A DNA stretch of 64,000 bases from Micromonospora sp. NBC_00389. Lineage in GTDB: Bacteria > Actinomycetota > Actinomycetes > Mycobacteriales > Micromonosporaceae. Positions 17,979 to 27,432 of this stretch are shown piece by piece (the first letter of the stretch is position 1; every line of letters begins with the position of its first letter). Location of the stretch: positions 3,596,001 through 3,660,000 of the forward strand of contig NZ_CP107947.1 in the NCBI RefSeq assembly GCF_036059255.1, read 5' to 3'. The notes below the pieces were generated by a model. That model did no database searches. It worked only from the letters and a program-made list of their open reading frames with translations, and had not been told where the DNA came from. The translations under genes and the position numbers were made by a program.

Positions 17979-18017
17979 CGGACGTGCCTCAGCCGGTGGC
18001 CGGCACCGTCACGTCCG
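17979..18017. terminator. Possible compound hairpin between convergent genes
   Basis: An outer 8-bp stem (CGGACGTG / CACGTCCG) encloses an inner CGGTG/CACCG stem between convergent stops at 17970 and 18009. The right arm runs into the end of the small gene. A modest candidate. Confidence 0.4.
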
Positions 18018-18281
18018 CCGGCCCTCGTCGCGAGTGGGGATCTCCTGGCGCTGTTCGAGGACGTCCGCCGCGTCGGCCTCAATCGGAAGCGACGTCGCCT
18101 CCTCAAGCGTGCCCGCCGGCAGGGATCCCTGCTCGGCCAGATCGGCCTCGGAGGCCTCCGGGTCCACGTCACCCGACATTCGGTCCGGCGGCCCCATGTC
18201 GACCGCGTCCTGCCGTTGCTCCATGGCGTCCGCCTCCGGCGGGGGAACCGGATCACTCTGCTCGTCCCGGTACGTGCTCAT
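18009..18281 (-). CDS. Small acidic protein with degenerate EAD..EQRQ repeats
   Basis: This 90-residue, strongly acidic and Cys-free protein has three related motifs: EADAMEQRQDA, EASEADLAEQGSLP and EADAADVLEQRQEIP. Proteins with such EAD-x-EQ repeats are common, uncharacterised actinobacterial hypotheticals. It is probably cytoplasmic and intrinsically disordered. A good ribosome-binding site (GGAGG) precedes the ATG at 18281, which supports it as a real gene. It is downstream of, but not coupled to, the large operon ending at 18743. Confidence 0.75.
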   Translation of the reverse strand: MSTYRDEQSDPVPPPEADAMEQRQDAVDMGPPDRMSGDVDPEASEADLAEQGSLPAGTLEEATSLPIEADAADVLEQRQEIPTRDEGRRT

Positions 18282-18491
18282 CGCGGCCTCCTACCCGGCT
18301 GTTGTCGACATGCCGCCGGGCCGCTGCCTACCCGTCACCGTCCCACTCACGCCTGACCACCACGAGCCGGTCGGTTTCCTCGGCCGCCGCCGGCACCGGG
18401 CGTCGAACCGGTGCCGCCCTCCCCCGGCCGGGGGAGGGCTGCGCGAGCGTTGGCCCGCGCCGCCCCCGAGGCGGTTGTGCGTCGCGCGGCG

Positions 18492-18698
18492 TCAGGCCGC
18501 CGGCGTCGACCCGCATCGGCCGGAGGTCGCGCCGCGCACGGTGGTGGGGGCGCCGAGATCGATCGGGGTCGGGCCGGAACAGGCCAGCGAGCCCACCCGG
18601 CTGCCAGCGAGGGTGGGCGCCGTCGCGGTGCCCGCGCTGGCCAGCACCAGCCGACCGGTCACCCGTGCCCCCACCACCGTGACGTCCGCCGTGTGACC
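18492..18698 (-). pseudogene. Possible remnant of a secreted repetitive surface protein
   Basis: Within the 460-base stretch 18282-18742, one minus-strand frame ends with about 65 residues that look protein-like. It reads DVTVVGARVTGRLVLASAG, then SLACSGPTP-IDLGAPTTVRG, then SGRC, close to a C-terminus I recall from secreted beta-helix proteins (CxGNxP...PNxVxGxxxGQC). No start codon with a ribosome-binding site precedes it, and upstream the frame runs into the DUF5682-like gene. It is best read as a decayed gene end. Nothing else is recognised in 18282-18742. Confidence 0.3.
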
Positions 18699-18742
18699 CT
18701 GCGCTGCCCGGCGCGTGACCCCGCACCGGGCGTCGACAGTCG

Positions 18743-21613
18743 TCAGTGGACGTCGTGGCTGACCGTCGGGCCCGGCACCGCGAGGAGCGCTGCCACCGCC
18801 TCGATGGTGTCCGGATGCCCGGCCAGCAGCGCGGCCACCGCGCTCGGGCTCGCGCTCGGATTGAGGGTCGGTTGCCATCCGCCGGGACAGCCGAGCAGCG
18901 CGGCCACCGCGTCGACCGCCGCCGGATGGGCGGCGAGCAGTGCGCCCGTCCGTCGCAGCGGCTCGGCGACGGGGACCACCGGCGCGGAGGATGGCGGCGC
19001 CACCCATGGCGGCACCCAGGCGTCCAGCTCGGACAGTGCCCCCGGGAAGGTGCGCCCCGCCTCGCGGACCAGCAGCGGTACCAGCTCCGGCCCCTGATCG
19101 CGTAACGTGGTGATCAGGGTGGGCAGCCAGGGCAGCAGCACCGGGTCGGGAAGCCGGGCGAAGGCGGTGGACATCGTCTCCACCACGAACGGCGCCAGCC
19201 CGGGCACCGGCTCCAGTGCGTGCACGAAGCCGGAGAGGTACTGCGGGAACGCGGGCACCACCAGTGGATTCGCCAGCAGGTCAGCACACCGGGCCCGCAG
19301 CTCCGCCAGCGGCAGCAGGCCGAGCTGGTGCCGGGCGGCCCAGAGCAGGGAGACCTTCGCCGGAGCCGTCGGATGCGACTGAGCGACGGCGAGCTCCAGT
19401 TGGGACCGGTCGCACCCCAGGGAGAGAGCAAGGCCCTCCATGGAGAACAGAAAGCCGAGCATCGCGGAGACCTGCCGGACCTCGGTCTCCTCCGCCGCGA
19501 TGGCCGTCGGCAGCAGCGTGCAGTAGTGGGCGTACCCGGTGGTCACGAATGCCTCACACCAGGCCGGCAGGGCTGGCGCGGTGGCCCGGAGGTGGGCCAG
19601 CAGCCGACGGATGCGGCGCAGCACGTCCGGGGCGTCGTCGACCGTGCGCTCGGCGGCGAGCAGGTCGACCGCCCGCTCGCCCAACTCGTCGACCAGGCGC
19701 GGGCTGTTGAGCAGCCGAATGGCATCCTCCACGGCGGCGAGCGCGCCGGCCGCGGTGGCCCCGGTGCCGCGTACCGCACGGCGTAGCCGCTGCTCAAGCA
19801 CCTGCTCGACGGTCACCCCCTCGTAACCCAACTCGATCAGGGCGCGTTGATCGCGGCCGAGGGCCAGGTCCCAGCTCTCCTGGACGGAGCGGTGCCCGAG
19901 CCTGCGCTCACCCATGATCGGGCGGACTGCGCCGGGCGGCAGCAGGTGCCGCAGCATCCACAGCAGGTCCGAGCAGCCGGCCAGCTCCGGTTGGGCGTGC
20001 AGGTCCAGCAGCGCCCGCTGGATGGTCCGCTTCTCCAGGTCCAGCGCGAGCGGCTGGAGCCGGTCGAGCACGTCGCGGGCCAGCGGTGGCAGGGCGTCGT
20101 AGCCGACCTGGCCGATCCGGTCGCCGCCCAGCAGGATCTCGCAGAGCCGCCGGACGTCGCGCCGGCCGGGCACCACGTCCTTCTCGATGCAGGTGACCGC
20201 GGCGTCGGCGAAGTCGTACGGGGTGGGTCGGGCCCGGTTGCGCAGGGCGGCCAGCAGGACCGAGGTCTCGAAGACGGCGATCGCGTCGGCGGTGCTGGCC
20301 AGGTATCCATTGCGCCGGGCGAGTCGGACGATGTCGACGCACCAGCCGCGCAGCTCCGCCTCGTCCAGGCCGTCCAGGACGGGCGCCCCGGCGAGGAAGC
20401 CGCTGAGCCGGTCGGCGACCGGCGCGGCCGCGGAGGGGACGGCGGTGGGGGAGGGCGCGACGTCGGGGGAGGAGGCGGCGGCGGAGCGACCGCGTCGGCC
20501 ACGGGTCGACGTGCCGCGCTGGCCGTCCAACCGGAACGGGGTCAGCCCGTTGCGGCTCACCGCCTTGGTCCAGGTCGCCGCCGCGATCGAGACCGAGCCG
20601 GGTGCCAGGCCGAACTGCGCCTCGATCGCCGAATGGCTGGACGGGATGAGGCCGTACCGCCAGCGGGTGGCGGTGCGCGGAGTGATCTCGAAATCCGGGG
20701 CGGCCGAGCCGATGCCGAACTGCTCGACCCGGCTCGCGGCATGGAACGCGCCGCAGACGTAGAGGCAGTCGGCGGGGTCGACGCCCGAGGCGGCGAGGTG
20801 CTGACGCATCCGAGTCCACATGTAGCGCTCGCGGTCCTCGTCGCGGTCCAGCCGATCGGACCCGCTAGGGCGCAGCCGCCGGAACAGGCTGCCGATCAAC
20901 ACCATCACCTGCCGGTAGGTGTCGTGGTCGGCGTCGGCGAGCGGCCGTTCGACGTACTGGTCCCACCACTCCGACCAGTGCCGCACCTTGCCGTGGTGCA
21001 GCAGGTACGCCTCCAACTCCGCGAACCGGGGCCGCAGGTCGCCGATCTCCACGCCGACCGCGTCACCGTGCAGCGCGGCCTCCTCGCCCGCCCCGCCGGC
21101 CGGGCCGATCCCGTCGTCGCCGTCGGCGCGTGGTGTCCACTGGAAGACGTGGTCGGTGGACCGGTCCACCAGCACCAACTCGACCCCTGGGGTCTCCATC
21201 GCGTACGCGATGGCCTGGTATTCCGCCGAGGCTTCGGTGACCGGCGCGACGACGCTGAGCGGGCCCCAGTCGGCCGGAAAGTCGGCCAGTTCCGAGGCGA
21301 ACGCCTGCACCGCGACCGGCAGCCGGCAGTTGCGCAACTCCCCGAGCAGCGGCTGGAGATCCTCGCACAGCTCCAGGTAGATCACCCGGGGCTGCTTCGC
21401 CCGCAGCCGGCGCACCATGGCCAGGCCGGAGGCTGGCGAGTGGTGGCAGACCGGGAAGATCTCCAGCCGCTCGCCGAGGGCGCGGTCGACGTCATCGACG
21501 ATGCCGGCGAGGATCCCGGCCAGCGCGTCCGGGGAGTCGGCGAACGCGGCGACCGCGTCGGTGAGCTGCTCCCGCAGCGCGCCGAACGGGCCGGCGACGG
21601 TGGGTGCGGTCAT
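18743..21613 (-). CDS. DUF5682-like large protein of the MoxR/VWA operon
   Basis: This 956-residue cytoplasmic protein is the last gene of a five-gene coupled operon. Near the N-terminus is FPVCHHSPASG (about residues 52-62), followed by VIYLELCEDLQPLL and later YVCGAFHAASRVEQFG (about 280-295). This His-Glu-His pattern resembles the TraB/ChaN/EreA-like hydrolase group, to which DUF5682 may be related (inference). Residues 370-420 are a Ser/Ala/Pro linker, and the C-terminal half is helical and Leu/Ala-rich. The ATG at 21613 overlaps the AAA+ gene stop by four bases. No biochemical function is established. The last ~100 residues repeat a LLAxHPxxxxAVAALL motif three times. Confidence 0.8.
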   Translation of the reverse strand: MTAPTVAGPFGALREQLTDAVAAFADSPDALAGILAGIVDDVDRALGERLEIFPVCHHSPASGLAMVRRLRAKQPRVIYLELCEDLQPLLGELRNCRLPVAVQAFASELADFPADWGPLSVVAPVTEASAEYQAIAYAMETPGVELVLVDRSTDHVFQWTPRADGDDGIGPAGGAGEEAALHGDAVGVEIGDLRPRFAELEAYLLHHGKVRHWSEWWDQYVERPLADADHDTYRQVMVLIGSLFRRLRPSGSDRLDRDEDRERYMWTRMRQHLAASGVDPADCLYVCGAFHAASRVEQFGIGSAAPDFEITPRTATRWRYGLIPSSHSAIEAQFGLAPGSVSIAAATWTKAVSRNGLTPFRLDGQRGTSTRGRRGRSAAASSPDVAPSPTAVPSAAAPVADRLSGFLAGAPVLDGLDEAELRGWCVDIVRLARRNGYLASTADAIAVFETSVLLAALRNRARPTPYDFADAAVTCIEKDVVPGRRDVRRLCEILLGGDRIGQVGYDALPPLARDVLDRLQPLALDLEKRTIQRALLDLHAQPELAGCSDLLWMLRHLLPPGAVRPIMGERRLGHRSVQESWDLALGRDQRALIELGYEGVTVEQVLEQRLRRAVRGTGATAAGALAAVEDAIRLLNSPRLVDELGERAVDLLAAERTVDDAPDVLRRIRRLLAHLRATAPALPAWCEAFVTTGYAHYCTLLPTAIAAEETEVRQVSAMLGFLFSMEGLALSLGCDRSQLELAVAQSHPTAPAKVSLLWAARHQLGLLPLAELRARCADLLANPLVVPAFPQYLSGFVHALEPVPGLAPFVVETMSTAFARLPDPVLLPWLPTLITTLRDQGPELVPLLVREAGRTFPGALSELDAWVPPWVAPPSSAPVVPVAEPLRRTGALLAAHPAAVDAVAALLGCPGGWQPTLNPSASPSAVAALLAGHPDTIEAVAALLAVPGPTVSHDVH

Positions 21614-22722
21614 GACAGGGTGGCGATCGCCTGACGACCGCCGTCGAGAAAGCCCGCCCACTCCTCGTCGTCCTTGCGGGCCCGGGGCTCCACCACGCCG
21701 TGCAGGTACTTGTTGAGGATCGCCAGATCCTCCGGGCTGCGCCGGGCCAGCGACCCGACCAGCGACCCGGCGAGGGTCGCCGCCCGCAGCGTGCGGTCGC
21801 CGAAGAACTGGCTGTGCAGGATGGCGTCCTCCAGCACGCCGATCTGCTCGGCGGTGGACAGCGCCGACTCCAACTTTTCGTCGTCACTGGTCGCCGCCGC
21901 GGCGCCGGCGCGCAGGTCGGCGAAGCTCTGCAACAGGATGTCCAGCAGGGTGGGCGGCACGTCCAACTCGATCCGGTGCCGCCGCAGCAGCTCCTCGGTG
22001 CGGAAGCGGACGATCTCCGCCTCGCTGCGCTTGTTGGTGACCACCGGGATCCGGACGAAGTTGAACCGCCGCTTGAGCGCCGAGGAGAGGTCGTTGACCC
22101 CCCGGTCGCGGCTGTTCGCGGTGGCGATGATCGAGAAGCCGGGCTGGGCGAAGACGATGTTGTCCTGGTCCAGCTCGGGAATGGCGACGTACTTCTCGGA
22201 GAGGATCGAGATCAGGGCGTCCTGCACGTCGCTCGTGGAGCGGGTCAGCTCCTCGAAGCGGCCGACCACGCCGCGCTCCATCGCCGTCATGATCGGCGAT
22301 GGGATCATCGAATCCCGGGACTGCCCCTTGGCGATCACCATGGACACGTTCCACGAATACTTGATGTGGTCCTCGGTGGTGCCGGCGGTGCCCTGCACGA
22401 CCAGGGTGGAGTTGCGGCAGATCGCAGCGGCCAGCAGCTCGGCCAACCAGCTTTTGCCGGTGCCTGGGTCGCCGATCAGCAGCAGGCCGCGATCCGAGGC
22501 CAGGGTGACGATGCTGCGCTCGACGAAGCTGCGGTCACCGAACCACTTCTGCGGGATCTCCCGGTCGAGGCCGTCGGCCCGCTCCGAGCCGAGGACGAAC
22601 AGCCGGACCATGCGCGGGCTCAGCCGCCACGAGAACGGCTTCGGGCCGGTGTCGACCGACTCGAGGAAATCCAGCTCGTCGGCGTACGTGACCTCGGCGG
22701 GGGCGCGCAGCATCTCGGTCAT
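21610..22722 (-). CDS. MoxR-type AAA+ ATPase
   Basis: This 370-residue AAA+ protein has Walker A GDPGTGKS at residues 84-91, an acidic GRFEELTRS stretch in the Walker B region (about 150) and a sensor-1-like IIATANSRDRG (about 198). An arginine-finger region follows (LSSALKRRFNFV). The family acts as a chaperone or remodeller, generally with a VWA partner. The VWA gene lies 14 bases upstream and the DUF5682-like gene overlaps its stop by four bases. The ATG at 22722 was chosen as the first in-frame start after the VWA stop; an ATG nine bases later is possible. Confidence 0.9.
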   Translation of the reverse strand: MTEMLRAPAEVTYADELDFLESVDTGPKPFSWRLSPRMVRLFVLGSERADGLDREIPQKWFGDRSFVERSIVTLASDRGLLLIGDPGTGKSWLAELLAAAICRNSTLVVQGTAGTTEDHIKYSWNVSMVIAKGQSRDSMIPSPIMTAMERGVVGRFEELTRSTSDVQDALISILSEKYVAIPELDQDNIVFAQPGFSIIATANSRDRGVNDLSSALKRRFNFVRIPVVTNKRSEAEIVRFRTEELLRRHRIELDVPPTLLDILLQSFADLRAGAAAATSDDEKLESALSTAEQIGVLEDAILHSQFFGDRTLRAATLAGSLVGSLARRSPEDLAILNKYLHGVVEPRARKDDEEWAGFLDGGRQAIATLS

Positions 22723-22736
22723 GAGGGATGGGTCTC

Positions 22737-24083
22737 CTAGGTGAGGAAGTTCTTGAGCTCGACGACGAGTTTGCGGATGTGACCGGAGATGACCGGGGTG
22801 CCCAGGTCCTTGAAGCGCTGGCGAAACCAGGGGTTGACGCTCTGCTGGCCGGAGCTGCTGACCGAGCCGACCGGGATGACCCGGACGCCGGAGCGATGCA
22901 CCGCCGCGAGGCCGTCGTAGAGCGGCTGGGACCGGTCGAACTCGTAGAAGTCCGAGATCCACACCAGCACGGTCTGCTTCGGTTCGACGATCTTCGGCCG
23001 GGCCAGCGCCAGCGCCACCGGCCCGTCGTTGCCGCCACCCAGCTGGGTACGGAGCAGCACCTCGAACGGGTCGTGCACCCACGGGGTCAGGTCCAGTGCA
23101 CGGGTGTCGTAGGCGATCAGGTGGACGTCCACCTTCGGCAGCCCGGCGAAGATCGACGCGAGGATGGTGCAGTTGACCATCGAGTCGACCATGGATCCGG
23201 ACTGGTCCACCACGACGATGAGCCGGGCCGGCGTGGTCCGCCGGGCGGTCTGCCGGTAGTAGAGCCGGTCGACGTAGAGCCGCTCGTCGTCCGGGCTCCA
23301 GTTGGTCAGGTTCTGCCAGATGGTCCGGTCGAGGTCCAGGTTGCGGAACACCCGCTTGGGCGGCACCGACCGGTCCAGCGTCCCGACGCTGGTCTGCTGC
23401 ACCTGCGTCCGGAGCACCTCGGCGACCTCGTCGACGAAGCGCCGGATCAACGCCTTGGCGTTGGCCAGCGCCACCCCGGAGAGGTTGGCCTTGTCCCGGA
23501 GCAACTGCTCGATCAGCGACATGCTGGGGGTCAACTGGCTGGCCAGCGCCGGATCGGCCAGCACCTCCCGCAGGTGCATCCGCCGGACCAGGTCGCCCTC
23601 CAGGCCGGCGAGGATGGCGCCCAGCCCGGCGCCCTGGCGGCGCACCTCGCCGGGCTCGCAGCCGAGCGCCTGCTCGAACCAGCCGGCGTCGGACTGCCAG
23701 CGGGCCAACTGCCCGGCACTGACCGACCCGGAACCGGTCGCGAAGACGTTCAGCAGCAGCTTCGACACCAGCGCGGCACGGCGTACCTCGGACTCGCCGG
23801 GCTGGTAGGGGTCGTCGTCACTCGACGCGGCGCCGTCGTCGGTGGACGTGAGCAACCCGCGCAGCTCGGCCGCGAGCGCCGGGAAACGTTGCACGATGGT
23901 GTCCACCGAGACCGCCGGGTCCAGCAGTGCGGCCGGCAGCCCGAGGTCGTCGACCACGGCCACGCTCGCCAACTCCAGGTTGGGCTGCTCGTCGTGGTCG
24001 AACAATCGGGACAGCAGCCGCCAGTAGAGCACCTGGCGGCGGTTGGCATCGGCGAGCCCGCCGGTGGGTTCGTCGTCGGTCAT
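22737..24083 (-). CDS. VWA (MIDAS) domain protein, partner of the MoxR ATPase
   Basis: This 448-residue protein has a C-terminal von Willebrand factor A domain. The metal-ion-dependent adhesion site is DQSGSM at residues 293-298, with further MIDAS elements around AYDTRALDL, then GGGNDGPVAL (Thr/Asp loop) and WISDFYEF. The N-terminal ~280 residues are helical and Ala/Leu-rich. No signal peptide or membrane segment is seen, so it is cytoplasmic. The start overlaps the upstream 463-residue protein stop by four bases (24080-24083). MoxR-VWA pairs typically assemble or activate a client, here perhaps the SWIM or DUF5682-like protein. Confidence 0.88.
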   Translation of the reverse strand: MTDDEPTGGLADANRRQVLYWRLLSRLFDHDEQPNLELASVAVVDDLGLPAALLDPAVSVDTIVQRFPALAAELRGLLTSTDDGAASSDDDPYQPGESEVRRAALVSKLLLNVFATGSGSVSAGQLARWQSDAGWFEQALGCEPGEVRRQGAGLGAILAGLEGDLVRRMHLREVLADPALASQLTPSMSLIEQLLRDKANLSGVALANAKALIRRFVDEVAEVLRTQVQQTSVGTLDRSVPPKRVFRNLDLDRTIWQNLTNWSPDDERLYVDRLYYRQTARRTTPARLIVVVDQSGSMVDSMVNCTILASIFAGLPKVDVHLIAYDTRALDLTPWVHDPFEVLLRTQLGGGNDGPVALALARPKIVEPKQTVLVWISDFYEFDRSQPLYDGLAAVHRSGVRVIPVGSVSSSGQQSVNPWFRQRFKDLGTPVISGHIRKLVVELKNFLT

Positions 24084-25471
24084 CGGCGCAGCAACCGTCC
24101 CGCGCGCTCGCGCAGCACGGCCACGGCGTCGCCCGCCCTGGCCTCATCCTTGGCGATCTTCGGATCGGTGACGCCGCACGCCCAGTCGCCGTTGTGCGCC
24201 TGCACCGGCCGGCGCTTCACGGTGGCTCGTACCGCCAACGGCTGCATCAGCCACCGGCCGCCGTCCCAGCGCAGCAGACCCAGGCAGGCCGACGAGGCGG
24301 CGACCAACTCGGCGGTGAGCGGGCCGGCGGTCGGCAACCGGTCCACGGCAAGCGCCACCGGCTCGCCGTCCAGCTCGATGGTGAGCGCACCGGCCTGTTC
24401 GCGGACCGGGTGGCCCTCGATGAGGACCGGCTCGGCGATGGCGGTCGGGTGCCGGTCCAGTGGGGCGATCGCGGCGGCGCTCGCCCTGGGCAGCAGCACC
24501 CGGGCGGTGGCGAACGGGTCGGCGGGCTCGTCGAGCTGGACCCGGTCGTCGACCCAGCCCAGGTCGCCGCCGTGCAGCGGTAGATCGGTGACGGTCAGAG
24601 CCCGCCGCTCGGCCAGCGCGGTGAGCAACAACGGATGCGTCGACAGCAGCCGCCACACGGCCGGACCGACGATGGTGTCCACCTTCGCGGCGGTGACCGC
24701 GGTGCGGACCAGCCGGGCCGGCCCGCCGCCGGCCGGCTCCAGGATGGCGTGCAGTTGGACCTGTACGGCTGTGTCGTGGGCGTGCACGTCCACGCCGAGC
24801 GGCAGCAGCCGTCCGGAGACCCTTGGCGGCTCGTTGGCCGCCGGCATCCCCTGGGTGAGCAGCACACCCCGGGCCCACAGGTCGGCCCAGCGGCGAGCCG
24901 GCACCCGAGTCATGGTGGCGACCGGGATGCAGGCCCGCAGCTCCGCAGCGAGCCCGTCGAGCAGGACCGCGGGCCGGCGCAGCTCCGGCACGGCCAGCGC
25001 AGCCTCGACGACCGTGGCCGCGGCCGAGAGCAGCTCGTGGTCGACGCCGCGCCAGCCGGTGACGGCCACCTCGTGCCACCAGGCCCGCGCCCCGGCGAGG
25101 GCGGGCGGCGCCTGGGCGGGCCCGGTGTTGGGTGCGGTCCACGGTGACCTGTCCCGGCTCAGCGTCGCGTCGAGCTGCCCGAGCAGTGCATCGTGCGCCG
25201 CGCCGAGTAGCGCAGAGCGTGCCCCGGCGAGCGCGGCGAGATGCTCCGGCGTGACCGAACCGGCAGTGACCGCGTCGACCGCGCTGGCCACCAGGTCGGC
25301 GAGCGGCGTGCCGGTCAGCGCGCTGGCGAACGCGGCCAGCGCCGCTGCGTCCCGCTCACCGACCCGGCCGAAGCCGTTGGTCAGGGCGTCGTCGAAGCCG
25401 GCGACCACCTCGAGTGCGTCGGCCAGCCCGGCCGGTGCCTCGCGCAGCCGCGCGACCTGGGTGCCCCGCAT
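24080..25471 (-). CDS. Uncharacterised protein of the MoxR/VWA/SWIM operon
   Basis: This 463-residue protein belongs to no family I recognise. It lacks a signal peptide and membrane segments. The N-terminal ~200 residues are helical and Ala/Leu-rich. The middle (about 200-400) alternates short strands with conserved-looking Trp/Gly (GRLLPLGVDVHAHDTAVQVQ, HGGDLGWVDDRVQLDEP). The C-terminus carries RWDGGRWLMQPLAVRATVK. It overlaps the SWIM gene by one base and the VWA gene by four, so it is very likely a structural part of the same system. Confidence 0.8.
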   Translation of the reverse strand: MRGTQVARLREAPAGLADALEVVAGFDDALTNGFGRVGERDAAALAAFASALTGTPLADLVASAVDAVTAGSVTPEHLAALAGARSALLGAAHDALLGQLDATLSRDRSPWTAPNTGPAQAPPALAGARAWWHEVAVTGWRGVDHELLSAAATVVEAALAVPELRRPAVLLDGLAAELRACIPVATMTRVPARRWADLWARGVLLTQGMPAANEPPRVSGRLLPLGVDVHAHDTAVQVQLHAILEPAGGGPARLVRTAVTAAKVDTIVGPAVWRLLSTHPLLLTALAERRALTVTDLPLHGGDLGWVDDRVQLDEPADPFATARVLLPRASAAAIAPLDRHPTAIAEPVLIEGHPVREQAGALTIELDGEPVALAVDRLPTAGPLTAELVAASSACLGLLRWDGGRWLMQPLAVRATVKRRPVQAHNGDWACGVTDPKIAKDEARAGDAVAVLRERAGRLLRR

Positions 25472-25977
25472 CAGCGACCCACCCCGGGGGCCGGGAACCA
25501 GTGCAGCTCGGGCAGCGCGACCGTGCTGTCCGGCAGCTCCAGGTAGGCCAGGTGGCGCAGGAAACGACTGAACACCACCGCGGACGGGGTCGGCTCCGGC
25601 CGCCCGTCCAGCCGGGACAGCAGCTCGGCACCGGTGCCCAGCCCGTCGCCGACGTCAACCCGCAGGTAGCGTGCGACCCGGTCAACGCCGTACTGGAGCA
25701 GGGCCTCGTCGGTCAGCGCGTGCAGGTGCTTGCAGGGTGCGCCGCGCAGCCCGCCGCAGGGCCGGTTGTTGTTGGTGCTGCAGTGGTAGGCGTGGGTGCC
25801 GGCGGCGATCGACGAGACGTAGACCCGTTCGACGTCCGACCCGCTGGAGACCACCCCCTGCAACCGCCCGTCGGCCAGCTCCACGAAGGGCACCTTGGCC
25901 AGCTTGCGGGGCCGGGCGGGCGGCACCACCGCCAGCACGCTGCGCCGCCGCCACTCGGCTCCGTCGGCGTCCGTCAC
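25471..25977 (-). CDS. Short SWIM zinc-finger protein heading the MoxR/VWA operon
   Basis: This 168-residue protein has a SWIM-like zinc ligand set: Cys66, Cys74, Cys82 and His84, with a further His86 (HCSTNNNRPCGG...PCKHLHAL). The finger is longer than the canonical CxC-xn-CxH. The rest is a small alpha/beta region without a recognised domain. The GTG at 25977 is preferred since GGGAGGG precedes it. It is the first gene of the five-gene operon and its stop overlaps the next ATG by one base. It could bring the module to nucleic acid or to a protein partner. Confidence 0.82.
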   Translation of the reverse strand: MTDADGAEWRRRSVLAVVPPARPRKLAKVPFVELADGRLQGVVSSGSDVERVYVSSIAAGTHAYHCSTNNNRPCGGLRGAPCKHLHALTDEALLQYGVDRVARYLRVDVGDGLGTGAELLSRLDGRPEPTPSAVVFSRFLRHLAYLELPDSTVALPELHWFPAPGVGR

Positions 25978-27390
<1,413 letters not shown>

Positions 27391-27432
27391 CGGTCGCGGG
27401 GCCAGCCCGCCGCGGCCGCGGGTGGCGCGGGG

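Noticed and set aside
22728..25571. 947-codon open frame on the plus strand
   Set aside because: Antisense to the VWA and 463-residue genes, which have domains and coupled starts; the plus-strand product has no domain.
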